A DNA stretch of 64,000 bases from Alphaproteobacteria bacterium (GTDB lineage: Bacteria > Pseudomonadota > Alphaproteobacteria > Rhodobacterales > Rhodobacteraceae): NCBI GenBank assembly GCA_009908505.1, contig JAAAPD010000003.1, positions 62,001 through 126,000 on the forward strand. Direction: 5' to 3'. The position numbers and the translations under genes are program-made. Positions 50,837 to 60,820 of this stretch are shown in pieces; position 1 is the first letter of the stretch; every line of letters starts with the position of its first letter. The notes beneath the pieces were generated by a model, which was not told the origin of the DNA, did not search any database, and saw only the letters and a program-made list of their open reading frames with translations.

Positions 50837-51064
50837 ATGGCAGCCAAACCGTTTTTCCGTCGCCGTAAGACCGATCCGTTCGAGGGCGAGAATGCCCCCA
50901 AGATCGACTACAAGGACACCAAGCTCCTGCAGCGCTACATTTCCGAGCGCGGCAAGATCGTCCCCAGCCGCATCACGGCCGTGGGCGCCAAGAACCAGCG
51001 CAAACTGGCGCAGGCCATCAAACGCGCCCGGTTCCTGGCCCTGCTGCCCTACGCCGTCAAGTAA
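50837..51064 (+). CDS. rpsR: 30S ribosomal protein S18
   Basis: Small-subunit protein of 75 residues ([15 protein letters not shown] start, [23 protein letters not shown] with the conserved core, and [13 protein letters not shown] at the end). Partner of S6 in the ribosome and possibly in control of this operon. AGGAAAGG lies before the ATG. The zinc-binding cysteines of some S18 proteins are absent, as in most proteobacteria. Confidence 0.98.
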   Translation: MAAKPFFRRRKTDPFEGENAPKIDYKDTKLLQRYISERGKIVPSRITAVGAKNQRKLAQAIKRARFLALLPYAVK

Positions 51065-51074
51065 GGAGAGACCA

Positions 51075-51716
51075 ATGGATATCATCCTTCTCGAACGCGT
51101 CGCCAAGCTGGGCCAGATGGGCGAAGTCGTCACCGTCAAGGAAGGCTACGCGCGCAACTACCTTCTGCCCCAAGGCAAGGCCCTGCGCGCCAACGAGGTG
51201 AACCTCAAGGCCTTCGAAGAGCGGAAGGCGCAGCTCGAAGCCCGCAACCTCGAAACCAGGAAAGAGGCCGAAGCGCTGGCCGCGAAACTGGACGGCGCCA
51301 AGTTCGTCGTGATTCGCGCGGCGTCTGATGGCGGCTCTCTCTACGGCTCCGTGTCGCCCCGCGACATCGAGAAAGAGGCCGAGGCCAACGGCTACAACAT
51401 CAGCCGAAAGCAGGTCGTCATCGGCGACCCGATCAAGGAGCTGGGCCTGCGCGACATCACCGTGCACCTGCACCCCGAAGTCGAGGCGACGATAACGCTG
51501 AACATCGCCCGCTCGCCCGAAGAGGCCGAGCTTCAGGCCACGGGCAAGTCCATTCAGGACCTTGCCGCCGAGGAAGAAGCCGCCGCCGACTTCGAGATCC
51601 AGGAATTGTTCGAGGACATCGGCGCCTCGCAGCTGGAAGACCTCGAAGAAGGCACCTCTGGACTGGTCGAAACCCCCGAAAACGGCGAAGAGGAAGAAAC
51701 GTCCGACGAGGACTGA
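51075..51716 (+). CDS. rplI: 50S ribosomal protein L9
   Basis: Large-subunit protein that bridges 23S rRNA. The N-terminal domain ([32 protein letters not shown]) and the long helix into the C-terminal domain are standard. It is 213 residues, about 60 longer than E. coli L9, with an acidic tail (residues about 160-213 rich in Glu and Asp) often seen in alphaproteobacteria. AAGGAGAG stands before the ATG at 51075. A strong terminator follows. Confidence 0.97.
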   Translation: MDIILLERVAKLGQMGEVVTVKEGYARNYLLPQGKALRANEVNLKAFEERKAQLEARNLETRKEAEALAAKLDGAKFVVIRAASDGGSLYGSVSPRDIEKEAEANGYNISRKQVVIGDPIKELGLRDITVHLHPEVEATITLNIARSPEEAELQATGKSIQDLAAEEEAAADFEIQELFEDIGASQLEDLEEGTSGLVETPENGEEEETSDED

Positions 51717-51740
51717 TCCTTCCCGTACCGCAAAGATCGA

Positions 51741-51772
51741 ACCGCCCGCGGCCCAAGCCGCGGGCGGTTTTT
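51741..51772 (+). terminator. Terminator of the rpsF operon
   Basis: ACCGCCCGCGGC (51741-51752) and GCCGCGGGCGGT (51757-51768) form a perfect 12 bp stem around CCAA, followed by TTTTTCTTT. Confidence 0.92.
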
Positions 51773-51827
51773 CTTTGGGCATCACGCTGACCGGTTCTGC
51801 AGAATCCGCCCCTCCACCCGGCCAATG

Positions 51828-51852
51828 AAAAAGGGCCGCCCGAAGGCGGCCC
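51828..51852 (-). terminator. Terminator of tig
   Basis: GGGCCGCC (51833-51840) and GGCGGCCC (51845-51852) pair around CGAA; on the minus strand the stem is followed by TTTTT (A at 51828-51832). It lies 25 bases after the tig stop. Confidence 0.88.
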
Positions 51853-51877
51853 CGTCATTCCGGCAAAGCCCGACTGA

Positions 51878-53212
51878 TCACTCGTCTTCCAGCGCCTCGA
51901 CGGCCTTTTGCAGCTCGTCCTTGCTGACCTCTTTCTCGGTCACCTTCGCGTTTTCGATGATGTGGTCCACAACCTTGTCCTCGAACAGGGGCGCGCGGAT
52001 CTGTTGCTGCATCTGCTGGTTCTGCTGCACGAACTCGAAGAACTGGCGTTCCTGGCCCGGGTATTGGCGGGCCTGGTTCATCACCGCTTGGGTGAATTCG
52101 CTGTCCGACACCTCGACCTCGGCCTTCTGGCCCACCTCGGCCAGATAGAGCCCCAGCTTGACCCGGCGCTGGGCCAGCTTGGTGTGCTCCTCGGTCGGTT
52201 CGATCTCGCCGTGGTCATGGCCTTCGACTTCGGGGTTTTCCTCGTGCCACAGCTGATGGGCGATCTGCTTGGCCTCGGCCTCGACCAGGCCCTCGGGCAG
52301 GTCGAAATCCACCGCTTTGTCCAGCTCGTCCAGCAGGGCGCGCTTGGTCACGGCGCGCGCGGCGCCGCTGTATTCGGCCTCCAGCCGCTCGGTGATCTGG
52401 CCCTTGAGGGCGTCGAGATCCTCGGCGCCGAACTGGGTGGCCAGCTCGTCGTTGATCTCGGCCTTGGCGGGGGCCTTGACGGCCTTGATGGTGCAGTCGA
52501 AGGTCGCGCCCTTGCCGGCCAGGTGCTCGGCGCCGTATTCCTCGGGGAAGGTCACCTCGACGGTCTTTTCCTCGCCGGCCTTCACGCCGACCAGCTGCTC
52601 CTCGAACCCGGGGATGAACTGGCCCGAGCCAAGCACCAGCGCGAAATCCTCTGCCGCGCCGCCTTCGAATTCCTCGCCATCGACCTTGCCAACGAAATCG
52701 AACACGATCTGGTCGCCGTCCTTGGCCTTGGACCCCTTTTTGCGGTCCTCGAAGTTCTGGGCGCTTTCGGCCAGGTTCTCCAGCGCCTCGGTCACGTCTG
52801 CCTCGGCGGGCGTCACGACCATGCGCTCCAGCTCGATCTTGCCGAAATCGATCTCTGGCACGTCGGGCAGGCGCTCATAGGTCATGGTGACCTTGACGTC
52901 TTCGCCCTCTTTCCAGTTCTCGCCATCGACCATTTCAACGGCGGGCTGGGCCGCGGGGCGGTCGCCGCTGTCCTCGAAATGCTGGGCCATGGCGCCGTCT
53001 ACCGCCTCTTGCATGGCTTCGCCCAACAGGCGCTGGCCAAACTGCTTCTTCAGCAGCGGCAGCGGCACCTTGCCCTTGCGAAAGCCTTTCATTTCGATCT
53101 CGGGCTGGGCTTCGACCAGCTTGTCGGTAACTTTCTGCTCAAGCTCGTCGGCCGTGACCGTGATCTCGTATCCGCGCTTGAGGCCTTCGTTCTGTGTCTC
53201 TGTGACCTGCAT
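51878..53212 (-). CDS. tig: Trigger factor, ribosome-associated chaperone
   Basis: A 444-residue chaperone and prolyl isomerase that meets nascent chains at the ribosome exit. N-terminal ribosome-binding domain with the signature [17 protein letters not shown], central FKBP domain ([20 protein letters not shown]), and C-terminal arm domain with an acidic end. The start [18 protein letters not shown] at 53212 is standard and has AAGGAC just upstream; an in-frame ATG at 53227 is less likely. Confidence 0.97.
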   Translation of the reverse strand: MQVTETQNEGLKRGYEITVTADELEQKVTDKLVEAQPEIEMKGFRKGKVPLPLLKKQFGQRLLGEAMQEAVDGAMAQHFEDSGDRPAAQPAVEMVDGENWKEGEDVKVTMTYERLPDVPEIDFGKIELERMVVTPAEADVTEALENLAESAQNFEDRKKGSKAKDGDQIVFDFVGKVDGEEFEGGAAEDFALVLGSGQFIPGFEEQLVGVKAGEEKTVEVTFPEEYGAEHLAGKGATFDCTIKAVKAPAKAEINDELATQFGAEDLDALKGQITERLEAEYSGAARAVTKRALLDELDKAVDFDLPEGLVEAEAKQIAHQLWHEENPEVEGHDHGEIEPTEEHTKLAQRRVKLGLYLAEVGQKAEVEVSDSEFTQAVMNQARQYPGQERQFFEFVQQNQQMQQQIRAPLFEDKVVDHIIENAKVTEKEVSKDELQKAVEALEDE

Positions 53213-53341
53213 GTCGTCCTTGTCCATTGCATTGGGGCCGCGGAGGCGTCCGCGGCGGTCAAAATCATCGGCCTTCTAGGGGTGGCGATCCTTGGGCGCA
53301 AGCCGATTCAGGCCGCAACGGGTTATTCGGGAAAGGATGCA

Positions 53342-53426
53342 TGGTGCGGGTGGAGGGACTTGAACCCCCACGCCTTGCGGCGCCAGAACCTAAATCTGGT
53401 GCGTCTACCAATTTCGCCACACCCGC
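53342..53426 (-). tRNA. tRNA-Leu (anticodon UAG)
   Basis: Class II tRNA of 85 nt with encoded CCA. Acceptor arms GCGGGTG (53426-53420) and CACCCGC (53352-53346) pair fully. The anticodon arm is CCAGA-TTTAGGT-TCTGG with anticodon TAG (53392-53390), and the long variable arm and T arm GGGTTCAAGTCCC are clear. It reads CUN leucine codons. Confidence 0.96.
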
Positions 53427-53495
53427 ACGTATCCCGCCAAGGCGGGCGCGGCTCGCATAGCAAAGCCCTGCGGGCGATGCGAGAGGAAAATGCCC

Positions 53496-54551
53496 TCAGG
53501 CGATCAACAGCGCCGCCTCTGCCCGGCGCAGCATGGGACGCGCCGCCTTGTAGGGCGCGCGTTCCAGCAGGTCGTGGTCGGGAAACAGCGCCTGAAGCTC
53601 GTCCCGCGCGGCGCGGTCCATCTGGCGCACCACCACCGGACCGGGGTTGAAGCTCTCGGTCGGCAGCCCGTCCGAGATCAGCACTTCGTGGGCCGCGCAT
53701 TGCAGGTGGATATAGGTGAGCTCGGCCACCTCCGGACAGCGCAGGATCATGCGATCATCCACCATATGGGCCGCCGCGACCAGCACCTCGCGTTCGGCGA
53801 ACAGCATCTCTGCGCGCCAGCCGTCGATCAGGATGCGGTGCTGCGGCGACACTTTCATGTCGCGTGCCGGACGGTTGCGGCCGAGGGCATGTGCCCGGAT
53901 CAGTATCGGCCGCAATTCGGGATGCAGCCCCACCCGCAGGCTGGTCAGCGTTGTCTGTCGGGCCCAGGTCAGCGGTTGCGGGCCATTGTCCAGGGTCCTC
54001 ACCACATCCCCCGCCGTCAGGGTCTCGACCGGGCGCGGCCCCGCCGGCGTTTCGATCAGGGTCCCCGGGGTGAAACACGGCACGGCCAGTTCATCCACGC
54101 CGATCGAGGGCTGGCCGAAATCCCCCGGCCCCTCGGCTGCACCGGTGACTGTCAGCGCGACGCCCACGGGCGGCAGAACATCGACAAAGACCAGCCCCTC
54201 GACGGTGGCATAGGCGGGCGAGGAATTGTCGAAATTCAGCGCGATCGCCTGGTACTCGATCCCGGTATTGGGATCCTCCAGCGTAATCTGGTATTCAAAT
54301 TCCACCTCGGTGTTGTTGCCGTAGCTCACACCGTCAAAGCTCTGGGCCTTCTGCAAGCGCTGGCCACCGTCATTGTCGTCGACGTTCCAGTCATTGTCCT
54401 TTAGCGTGATCTCCTCGTAACTGGCCGAGTTGAGCGTGATGTTTAGCCCCACCAGGTGCGACCCGTCGCCTTGGGTCACGCCATCCAGGTTTCCGCCGCC
54501 AGAAACGGTGACGGAGGTCTCTCCGAGTGCCCAGAAATCGTATTTCGCCAT
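53496..54551 (-). CDS. Hint-domain protein (roseobacter type)
   Basis: A 351-residue protein. The N-terminal part (about 1-175) is beta-rich and acidic (LGETSVTVSGGGNLDGVTQG, EFEYQITLEDPNTG), without a recognised domain. A Hint module follows, starting at CFTPGTLIETPAGPRPVETL with Cys, Thr/Pro and the usual TAGDVVRTLDNG, then KVSPQHRILIDGW. The end RPMLRRAEAALLIA is typical of roseobacter Hint proteins. These have a protein-splicing-like fold, possibly acting in autoprocessing of secreted proteins; no signal peptide is seen. The ATG at 54551 is chosen over more distal starts. It is divergent from a second Hint gene. Confidence 0.82.
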   Translation of the reverse strand: MAKYDFWALGETSVTVSGGGNLDGVTQGDGSHLVGLNITLNSASYEEITLKDNDWNVDDNDGGQRLQKAQSFDGVSYGNNTEVEFEYQITLEDPNTGIEYQAIALNFDNSSPAYATVEGLVFVDVLPPVGVALTVTGAAEGPGDFGQPSIGVDELAVPCFTPGTLIETPAGPRPVETLTAGDVVRTLDNGPQPLTWARQTTLTSLRVGLHPELRPILIRAHALGRNRPARDMKVSPQHRILIDGWRAEMLFAEREVLVAAAHMVDDRMILRCPEVAELTYIHLQCAAHEVLISDGLPTESFNPGPVVVRQMDRAARDELQALFPDHDLLERAPYKAARPMLRRAEAALLIA

Positions 54552-54784
54552 GTGTTCCGGTCCAGCGTCCCAACTGCAGGTCATGGTAGTCATCCATCGC
54601 CGGACGACAAACGACTGGCGCCAAACCGGCAACAATCCCGCCACTCTGAGTCCGAATTGCCACGGTCACGCCCCAATTACCCCTTTTGCCTGCCAAAAAT
54701 GCCAAAATGGGCCTGACAGAAACGTTTTGTTGCCACAATCTGCGTCAAAAAACAGAGGCAGAGACAGCAAGGGCGACCCAAACG

Positions 54785-55249
54785 ATGCAACAGCAATTCC
54801 AGGATTTCATCGAACCTGCTGGCAAAGCCGGTTCCATCGCCGGCCTGAGCGCTGAAACCACCATTCTCACGCTGGATGGCGAACTTCCCGTCGATCAGTT
54901 GACGCTGGGTGACAAGATCATCACCCGCGATACCGGCACCGCCGTTCTGTGCGACCTGCGGGTCCGCGACGTGACCGTGGCCGCGATCACGATCAAGGCC
55001 GGATCGCTGGGCCATACCCGCCCGGACAAAACCATGGTGCTGGGGCCGGATACGCGCGTCCACATTCGCGACTGGCGCGCCAAGGCGCTGTTCGGGACCG
55101 AGGTCGCGACGGTCAAGGCGCGCCGCCTGCTTGACGGGGAATTCGTGATCGAGGCGAAGCCGCGCAAGACGCGGATGTTCGAACTGGTCTTCGATACCTG
55201 TCACATCGTCTATGCCGACGGGCTGGAGGTCGCATCGGCCTCGGACTGA
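54785..55249 (+). CDS. Short Hint-like domain protein without the catalytic cysteine
   Basis: A 154-residue protein made almost wholly of a Hint-like fold: LSAETTILTLDGELPVDQLT, LGDKIITRDTGTAVLCDL, RPDKTMVLGPDTRVHIRDWRA, and LDGEFVIEAKPRK, which match the neighbour's Hint blocks in order. Where the neighbour has the nucleophilic Cys of CFTPGT, this one has LSAETT, so splicing-type chemistry is unlikely. The upstream in-frame codons from 54686 lack a start context. It may be a binding partner or a decayed copy of the divergent gene. Confidence 0.7.
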   Translation: MQQQFQDFIEPAGKAGSIAGLSAETTILTLDGELPVDQLTLGDKIITRDTGTAVLCDLRVRDVTVAAITIKAGSLGHTRPDKTMVLGPDTRVHIRDWRAKALFGTEVATVKARRLLDGEFVIEAKPRKTRMFELVFDTCHIVYADGLEVASASD

Positions 55250-55275
55250 TACGGCACGTCCAAGACACGCATACC

Positions 55276-55299
55276 AAACGGGCCATTTGGCCCGTTTTT
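55276..55299 (+). terminator. Bidirectional terminator between the Hint gene and nnr
   Basis: AAACGGGCC (55276-55284) and GGCCCGTTT (55289-55297) pair around ATTT, followed by TTTTT on the plus strand; the A run at the other side serves the minus-strand nnr transcript. Confidence 0.85.
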
Positions 55300-55305
55300 G
55301 CCTAT

Positions 55306-56934
55306 TCAGGGCATGAGCCGGCGCAAGACCCCGGGCAGTGCCTCGGGCAAATCTTCGGCGATAAGGCCGGGGCCGAAACTGCGCGCGCATTCGACATGCA
55401 GCCAAGCGGCTGTCTCCGCCGCCTGCATCGGCGCAAGTCCCCGCGCCAGAAGCCCGGTGATGAACCCCGCCAGCACATCCCCCGAGCCGGCCGTGGCCAA
55501 CCAGGGCGCGGCGCGGTCATACTCCGCCGAATTGATACTGCACCGCCCGTCGGGCGCGGCGATCACGGTGTCGGGCCCCTTGAACAGCACCATGCAACCA
55601 GCACGCTTCGCCGCCTCCCGCGTCGCGTCAACCTTGGAATAGGCCGGCCCTTTGGTGGCCGGCGCGTTCAGCTTCTCGGCAATATCCGGGAAAAGCCGCG
55701 CGAACTCGCCGCCATGCGGGGTCAGGACGCAGTCTTCATGCAGCATCCCGAACAGCGCCTCCGGATCGCCCTCATACGCCGTCAGCGCGTCCGCATCCAG
55801 AACCACGTGGGGTGTGTGCTCTGCTCGCACCGCAACCGGCACCAACTCTCGCGCCCGCTCGCCCCCCAGCCCCGGCCCCAAGCAGACCGCGTTCAGCCGC
55901 GCGTCCTGCAGGGCCTTTGCCAAATGGTCGCCGCCCTCCACCCGGCGCAGCATGATAGAGGTCACCTGGCACGCCACTTCCTGGTGCGCACTCGGCGGCA
56001 CGCCCAGCGTCACCAGCCCCGCCCCGATCCGCAGCGCCCCGCGCGCCGCCAGCCGCGCCGCACCGGTCCTGGCCGCGCCGCCCGAAAGGATCAGCGCGTG
56101 GCCGTGGTCGAATTTGTGGCCGGGCCGTTTGGCGAGATCGATGAAATGAAGGCTCTCCTTGTGCCGGCGACCGGAGATTTCGGGCGCGATCAACCGCACA
56201 TGCCCGGGATGCGACACATCAAGTCCGTACGAGCTTTCACACAAGGCCACTCCGGGCAAATGCACAACGGCAATCCTGCCGCAGACATTCGGTCCGAACC
56301 CAAGGTAATGTCCGAGCTTTGGCGCCTGAAAGGTCACGGTAAGGTCAGCAACGAAACTCCAGTCCATGAAGCCCGGCCACCCCGGCGCCAGTGTGTCGCG
56401 CGGGTCGTCTTCGGGACGCAGAAGTGCCCCCGTATCGGCTGAGATTCCGGTCGGAATATCAACCGCCACCGCTTTTGGCTTCCCCCATGCGTCCCGGATA
56501 TGCCGAAAGACATTCGCAACGCTCGCGGGAACTGGTCGCGCAAGCCCCGTCCCGAAAAGCGCGTCTATGACAAGGGCGGGCTTGCGCCCCATCGGGACCG
56601 TGTCCCAGTCCAGCATTTCTCCGTCCCATTGGGCACGCATCGCCTGCGCATCCGGCGCTCCATCGCCCGGCGCGGCAAGCGCCCAGACCGACACGTCCCA
56701 GCCCTGCGCGTTGAGCAGACGGGCGATGACATAGCCGTCGCCACCATTGTTGCCCGGCCCGCACAGCACCACTGCCCGGTGCGGCGCCTTTGCCAGCTTA
56801 GGCCATTGCGCGAACACCGCCTCGACCACGCCGCGCCCGGCGCGCTCCATCAGCTCCAGCCCGGTCACTTCGCCGGACTCTGTCGCGCCCCTCTCGATGG
56901 CGCGCATTTGGGCGGATGTCACGACTTCGATCAC
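55306..56934 (-). CDS. nnr: Bifunctional NAD(P)H-hydrate epimerase / ADP-dependent dehydratase
   Basis: Repairs damaged NAD(P)HX. The 542-residue protein joins the N-terminal epimerase (YjeF_N; LCGPGNNGGDGYVIARLL, ALFGTGL, DIPTGI) to the C-terminal dehydratase of the ribokinase-like fold (LILSGGAARTGAARLAARGAL, TPHGGEFARL, LFKGPDTVIA, ATAGSGDVLAGFITG with the catalytic Asp). The start is taken as GTG at 56934 (VIEVVTSAQMRAIERG), with GAGGG about ten bases upstream, because the family begins near TSAQMRAIE; the first ATG would lie inside that block. It is divergent from glnB. Confidence 0.93.
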   Translation of the reverse strand: MIEVVTSAQMRAIERGATESGEVTGLELMERAGRGVVEAVFAQWPKLAKAPHRAVVLCGPGNNGGDGYVIARLLNAQGWDVSVWALAAPGDGAPDAQAMRAQWDGEMLDWDTVPMGRKPALVIDALFGTGLARPVPASVANVFRHIRDAWGKPKAVAVDIPTGISADTGALLRPEDDPRDTLAPGWPGFMDWSFVADLTVTFQAPKLGHYLGFGPNVCGRIAVVHLPGVALCESSYGLDVSHPGHVRLIAPEISGRRHKESLHFIDLAKRPGHKFDHGHALILSGGAARTGAARLAARGALRIGAGLVTLGVPPSAHQEVACQVTSIMLRRVEGGDHLAKALQDARLNAVCLGPGLGGERARELVPVAVRAEHTPHVVLDADALTAYEGDPEALFGMLHEDCVLTPHGGEFARLFPDIAEKLNAPATKGPAYSKVDATREAAKRAGCMVLFKGPDTVIAAPDGRCSINSAEYDRAAPWLATAGSGDVLAGFITGLLARGLAPMQAAETAAWLHVECARSFGPGLIAEDLPEALPGVLRRLMP

Positions 56935-57069
56935 GTTCTCAGCACCCTCTCGTTTCAATATCGCCCGCCACGAGTGCGGCTTGCACAAAATTTAGGCACG
57001 AACCTCGGAATCGGCCTGCCCCCCTCGTTTCCACCAGCCTATCGGATTGAGGCCGCAAACGGGAAGTGA

Positions 57070-57453
<384 letters not shown>

Positions 57454-57498
57454 ATCCGCACCCAACCTTCCATTTCTACCCAGGGGAAAGAGAAAGAC

Positions 57499-58905
57499 AT
57501 GAGCAAAGCTGACGTTCTCAAGATGATCAAGGACGAGGAAATCGACTATGTCGATATCCGCTTCACCGACCCGCGTGGCAAACTGCAGCACGTGACCCTG
57601 ATGTCCGACGAGGTCGATGAGGATTTCCTCGAAGAGGGATTCATGTTCGACGGGTCGTCCATTGCCGGCTGGAAGTCCATCGACCAGTCCGACATGAAGC
57701 TGATGCCGGACACCGGCAGTGCCTATATCGATCCCTTTTACGCCGAAAAGACGATGTGCCTGCACTGTTCGATCGTCGAACCGGACACCGGTGAGGCCTA
57801 TGACCGCGACCCGCGCGGCACCGCCGAAAAGGCCGAGGCCTATCTGAAATCCAGCGGCATCGGCGACGCCGCCTTCTTCGGCCCCGAGGCCGAGTTCTTC
57901 CTGTTCGACGATGTGCGGTTTTCCATCGCCATGAACAAGGTCTCCTACGAGGTCGATGCGCTGGACGCCTCGTGGAACACGGATACCGAATACGAAATGG
58001 GCAACACCGGGCACCGCCCCGGCGTCAAGGGCGGCTATTTCCCGGTCAACCCGATCGACGACGGCCAGGACATCCGCTCCGAAATGCTCTCGACCATGAA
58101 GCGGCTGGGCATGAAGGTCGACAAGCACCACCACGAGGTGGCCAGTTGCCAGCACGAGCTGGGTCTGATCTTCGACAGCCTGACCAAGCAGGCCGACGAA
58201 CTGCAGAAGTACAAGTACGTCATTCACAACGTGGCCCAGGCCTATGGCAAGTCCGCCACCTTCATGCCCAAGCCCATCGCGGGCGACAACGGCACCGGCA
58301 TGCACGTGAACATGTCGATCTGGAAGGACGGCAAGCCGCTCTTTGCTGGCGACAAGTATGCCGACCTCAGCCAGGAAGCGCTGTGGTTCATCGGCGGCAT
58401 CCTGAAGCATGCCAAGGCGCTGAACGCCTTCACCAACCCCTCGACCAACTCCTACAAGCGCCTGATCCCGGGCTTCGAGGCCCCTGTGCTGCGCGCCTAT
58501 TCCGCGCGCAACCGCTCGGGCTGCGTCCGCATCCCGTGGACCGAAAGCCCCAAGGCCAAGCGCGTCGAGGCCCGCTTCCCCGATCCGTCGGCCAACCCCT
58601 ACCTGTGCTTCGCCGCCCTGCTGATGGCTGGCCTCGACGGTATCAAGCACAAGATCGACCCGGGCGCGGCCTCGGACAAGGACCTCTACGACCTGCCGCC
58701 CGAGGAACTGGCCGACATCCCCACCGTCTGCGCCTCGCTGCGCGAAGCGCTCGAGGAACTGGAGGCCGACATGGACTTCCTGCTGGAAGGCGACGTGTTC
58801 ACCCGCGACCAGATCGAGGGCTACATGGAGCTGAAGTGGGAAGAGGTCTACGCCTACGAACACACCCCGCACCCGATGGAATTCAAGCTGTATTACAGCT
58901 GCTGA
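57499..58905 (+). CDS. glnA: Glutamine synthetase, type I
   Basis: Makes glutamine from glutamate, ammonia and ATP as a dodecamer. The 468-residue protein has [19 protein letters not shown], the ATP-binding [21 protein letters not shown], and [10 protein letters not shown]. Tyr397 in [10 protein letters not shown] is the adenylylation site, so activity is probably controlled by GlnE adenylyltransferase and P-II. GGGGAAAGAG precedes the ATG. Terminator at 58931-58958. Confidence 0.98.
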   Translation: MSKADVLKMIKDEEIDYVDIRFTDPRGKLQHVTLMSDEVDEDFLEEGFMFDGSSIAGWKSIDQSDMKLMPDTGSAYIDPFYAEKTMCLHCSIVEPDTGEAYDRDPRGTAEKAEAYLKSSGIGDAAFFGPEAEFFLFDDVRFSIAMNKVSYEVDALDASWNTDTEYEMGNTGHRPGVKGGYFPVNPIDDGQDIRSEMLSTMKRLGMKVDKHHHEVASCQHELGLIFDSLTKQADELQKYKYVIHNVAQAYGKSATFMPKPIAGDNGTGMHVNMSIWKDGKPLFAGDKYADLSQEALWFIGGILKHAKALNAFTNPSTNSYKRLIPGFEAPVLRAYSARNRSGCVRIPWTESPKAKRVEARFPDPSANPYLCFAALLMAGLDGIKHKIDPGAASDKDLYDLPPEELADIPTVCASLREALEELEADMDFLLEGDVFTRDQIEGYMELKWEEVYAYEHTPHPMEFKLYYSC

Positions 58906-58930
58906 TCCCCGGGGATCGGAATGGATGGAA

Positions 58931-58958
58931 AGGGGCGCCGCCGGGGCGCCCCTTTTTT
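58931..58958 (+). terminator. Terminator of glnBA
   Basis: AGGGGCGCC (58931-58939) and GGCGCCCCT (58945-58953) pair around five bases, followed by TTTTTT. It lies 25 bases after the glnA stop. Confidence 0.93.
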
Positions 58959-59136
58959 GTTTCCCGCGCGAAAAATGAGTCTGTTCGCTTATGGAAACAG
59001 TCCGGCTTGGCGGGCCGTCTTTGTTGCCTGGCACCCCCAGAGGATGTGCGTTTTGCTGACAATTTGACACAATTGCATCCCAAACCCGTCATTTTTTCCG
59101 GATTTGTTGATCCTCGACTTGTTGCAGGAGGCGACC

Positions 59137-60000
59137 ATGACCCAGTTTGCAAGAAGTACGATTGCCGCGCTGTGTTTCGCGAACCCGACCCGGATAGACT
59201 TTCAGACCCTCAAGCGCGACCTTGGCGAAGCCTTCGCCAACTCCCATGGGGCGGACTACCGGATCACCTCGGACTACGATGATTTCATCGTTTACGACCT
59301 TTTGGGCGGGCGGGTCTGCCTAGGATATGTCGATTTCGAGAACGACCTGGACGCACCGCCACTGCCGGGCCTGCCGAGCGAGGCGTTGATCGTCTCGGTC
59401 GGCGGCGGCCCCGGCATGCAGGCCGAGACCCCGCTCTACCGCAACCGCGAAGAATTGTGCCGTGGCCTGGCCCACGAGATCGACCGGGTCGCGCCGGCCG
59501 ATCACCTGCTTGTCTTCGACCGTGACGAGATGGTTGATGCCGACGTCTACGATCGCCTGGTCGACCTGGTGCGCCAGCTTGTGCAAAGCCAGCCCGGGGC
59601 CATCCCCACTCCTGTCGAGCCGACCCGCCCCCGGCGGCCCGCACACGCCAGCGCCCGGCCGACCTCGCGCCCGACCCATCCGCCGATGGCCGCCGACCGG
59701 ATCTCGATACTTCGGCAACAACAGGAAACGGAACGCCTTCGCGCCGCCGTCTTCGCCGAGGCCGACGAGGAAGAGATCGAACGGCAGATCGCCGGAAGGC
59801 TGACCCGCCGGCTGGCCATCTACACGATGAACGGTGGTGTCATCCTTTTGTCGGCCCCCATTGGCATGGCGGCCCTGACCTGCTGCGTCCTAGGCCGCGA
59901 GAGCGAACGCGTTCCGGCCCGCGCCCTGGCCCTGACCGGTGCGGTCATGGGTGTGATGCAGAGCGGATTCGGCCTGCCTGTTCTGTCCCACCTGGTCTAG
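59137..60000 (+). CDS. Hypothetical protein with C-terminal membrane helices
   Basis: A 287-residue protein I do not recognise. The N-terminal about 145 residues look like a soluble alpha/beta domain (IAALCFANPTRIDFQTLKRDL, SEALIVSVGGGPGMQ, DHLLVFDRDEMVDADVYDRL); a Pro/Arg-rich linker (about 155-185) and a charged helix follow, and two hydrophobic helices (GGVILLSAPIGMAALTCCVLG and ALALTGAVMGVMQSGFGLPV) end the protein. AGGAGG lies six bases before the ATG at 59137. It converges with the DUF3445 gene, the stops overlapping by three bases. Confidence 0.78.
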   Translation: MTQFARSTIAALCFANPTRIDFQTLKRDLGEAFANSHGADYRITSDYDDFIVYDLLGGRVCLGYVDFENDLDAPPLPGLPSEALIVSVGGGPGMQAETPLYRNREELCRGLAHEIDRVAPADHLLVFDRDEMVDADVYDRLVDLVRQLVQSQPGAIPTPVEPTRPRRPAHASARPTSRPTHPPMAADRISILRQQQETERLRAAVFAEADEEEIERQIAGRLTRRLAIYTMNGGVILLSAPIGMAALTCCVLGRESERVPARALALTGAVMGVMQSGFGLPVLSHLV

Positions 60001-60724
60001 GCGCGCACGACGACCGTATGAATGGCGAAGACCACAGCGCCGGTCTCGGGCAAGCGCAACAGCGTCTGGTGCTCCGCCCGCTCGTAGGCGGCGCCGGCCC
60101 CGCCGACCGGGCGCGGGTCGGCCTCACTGCGGGGTTGGAAAAGGGCCGGGTCGTCATAGCGCAGGTGATTGGCCCGCCATAGCGGACGCCCGGGCCCGAT
60201 CGCGTCGAAAAACCGCTGTACCCGCGCCCCGACCTCCGCGTCATACTCGGCGACCGGGTCATGGATACGGCCCAGGGGACGGCCCAGTTTCTCGGACAGG
60301 GTCCAGCTGGCCGGAAAGCACAGCACCGCCGCTGCAAGCATGTGTTCGCCCTGCCCCGGCAACAGAATGCAGATATCCTGCTGCAGCATGCGCCCCATCG
60401 TGGCCAAGGGGTCGTCGCGGTCGATCTCGATGGCGACACCATCAGGGCAGATCACCCGATCCTCGACGCGTCGAAACCGGTCCGGCAGGTCAGTCAGCAC
60501 CATGTCCAGGCACTCGATCATTGCCGCAGACGCGCCGGCGACCTCTCCGACCACCTCCGACCTGCGCTGGTCGATCAACCGCCGCCGAGGGCCAGCTGCG
60601 CGGCATAGGCCGCATCGAAGCGAAGCCACGGTCCATCGACCGGCTGCATCCGCGGCAGGGGGGCTGCCGCGGCCCGCCGCATGTCCTCGGGCAGGTTGTC
60701 TTGCAAGATCGGCTGCGCTTGCAT
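59997..60724 (-). pseudogene. DUF3445 (heme-dependent oxidative N-demethylase-like) gene with frameshift
   Basis: The gene starts at the ATG at 60724 (MQAQPILQDNLPEDM, then GPWLRFDAAYAAQLALGG), but this frame stops at TGA 60577-60575 after 49 codons. The rest of the family continues in another frame from about 60585: RLIDQRRSEVVGEV, RPLWRANHLRYDDPALFQPR and HQTLLRLPETGAVVFAIHT, which are typical DUF3445 blocks. A one-base indel in the GCCGCCG run (60581-60587) explains this. It could be a true pseudogene or a sequencing error. It is divergent from dddP. Confidence 0.75.
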
Positions 60725-60820
60725 GTCTTCCCCGGTCAAAAATCGTCACGCCCGTGTCGCAAACGCGACGGAAACCGTCCCCCGCCTGTTGCCTGCTATC
60801 GGGCAGGAGGAGGACGGCCC

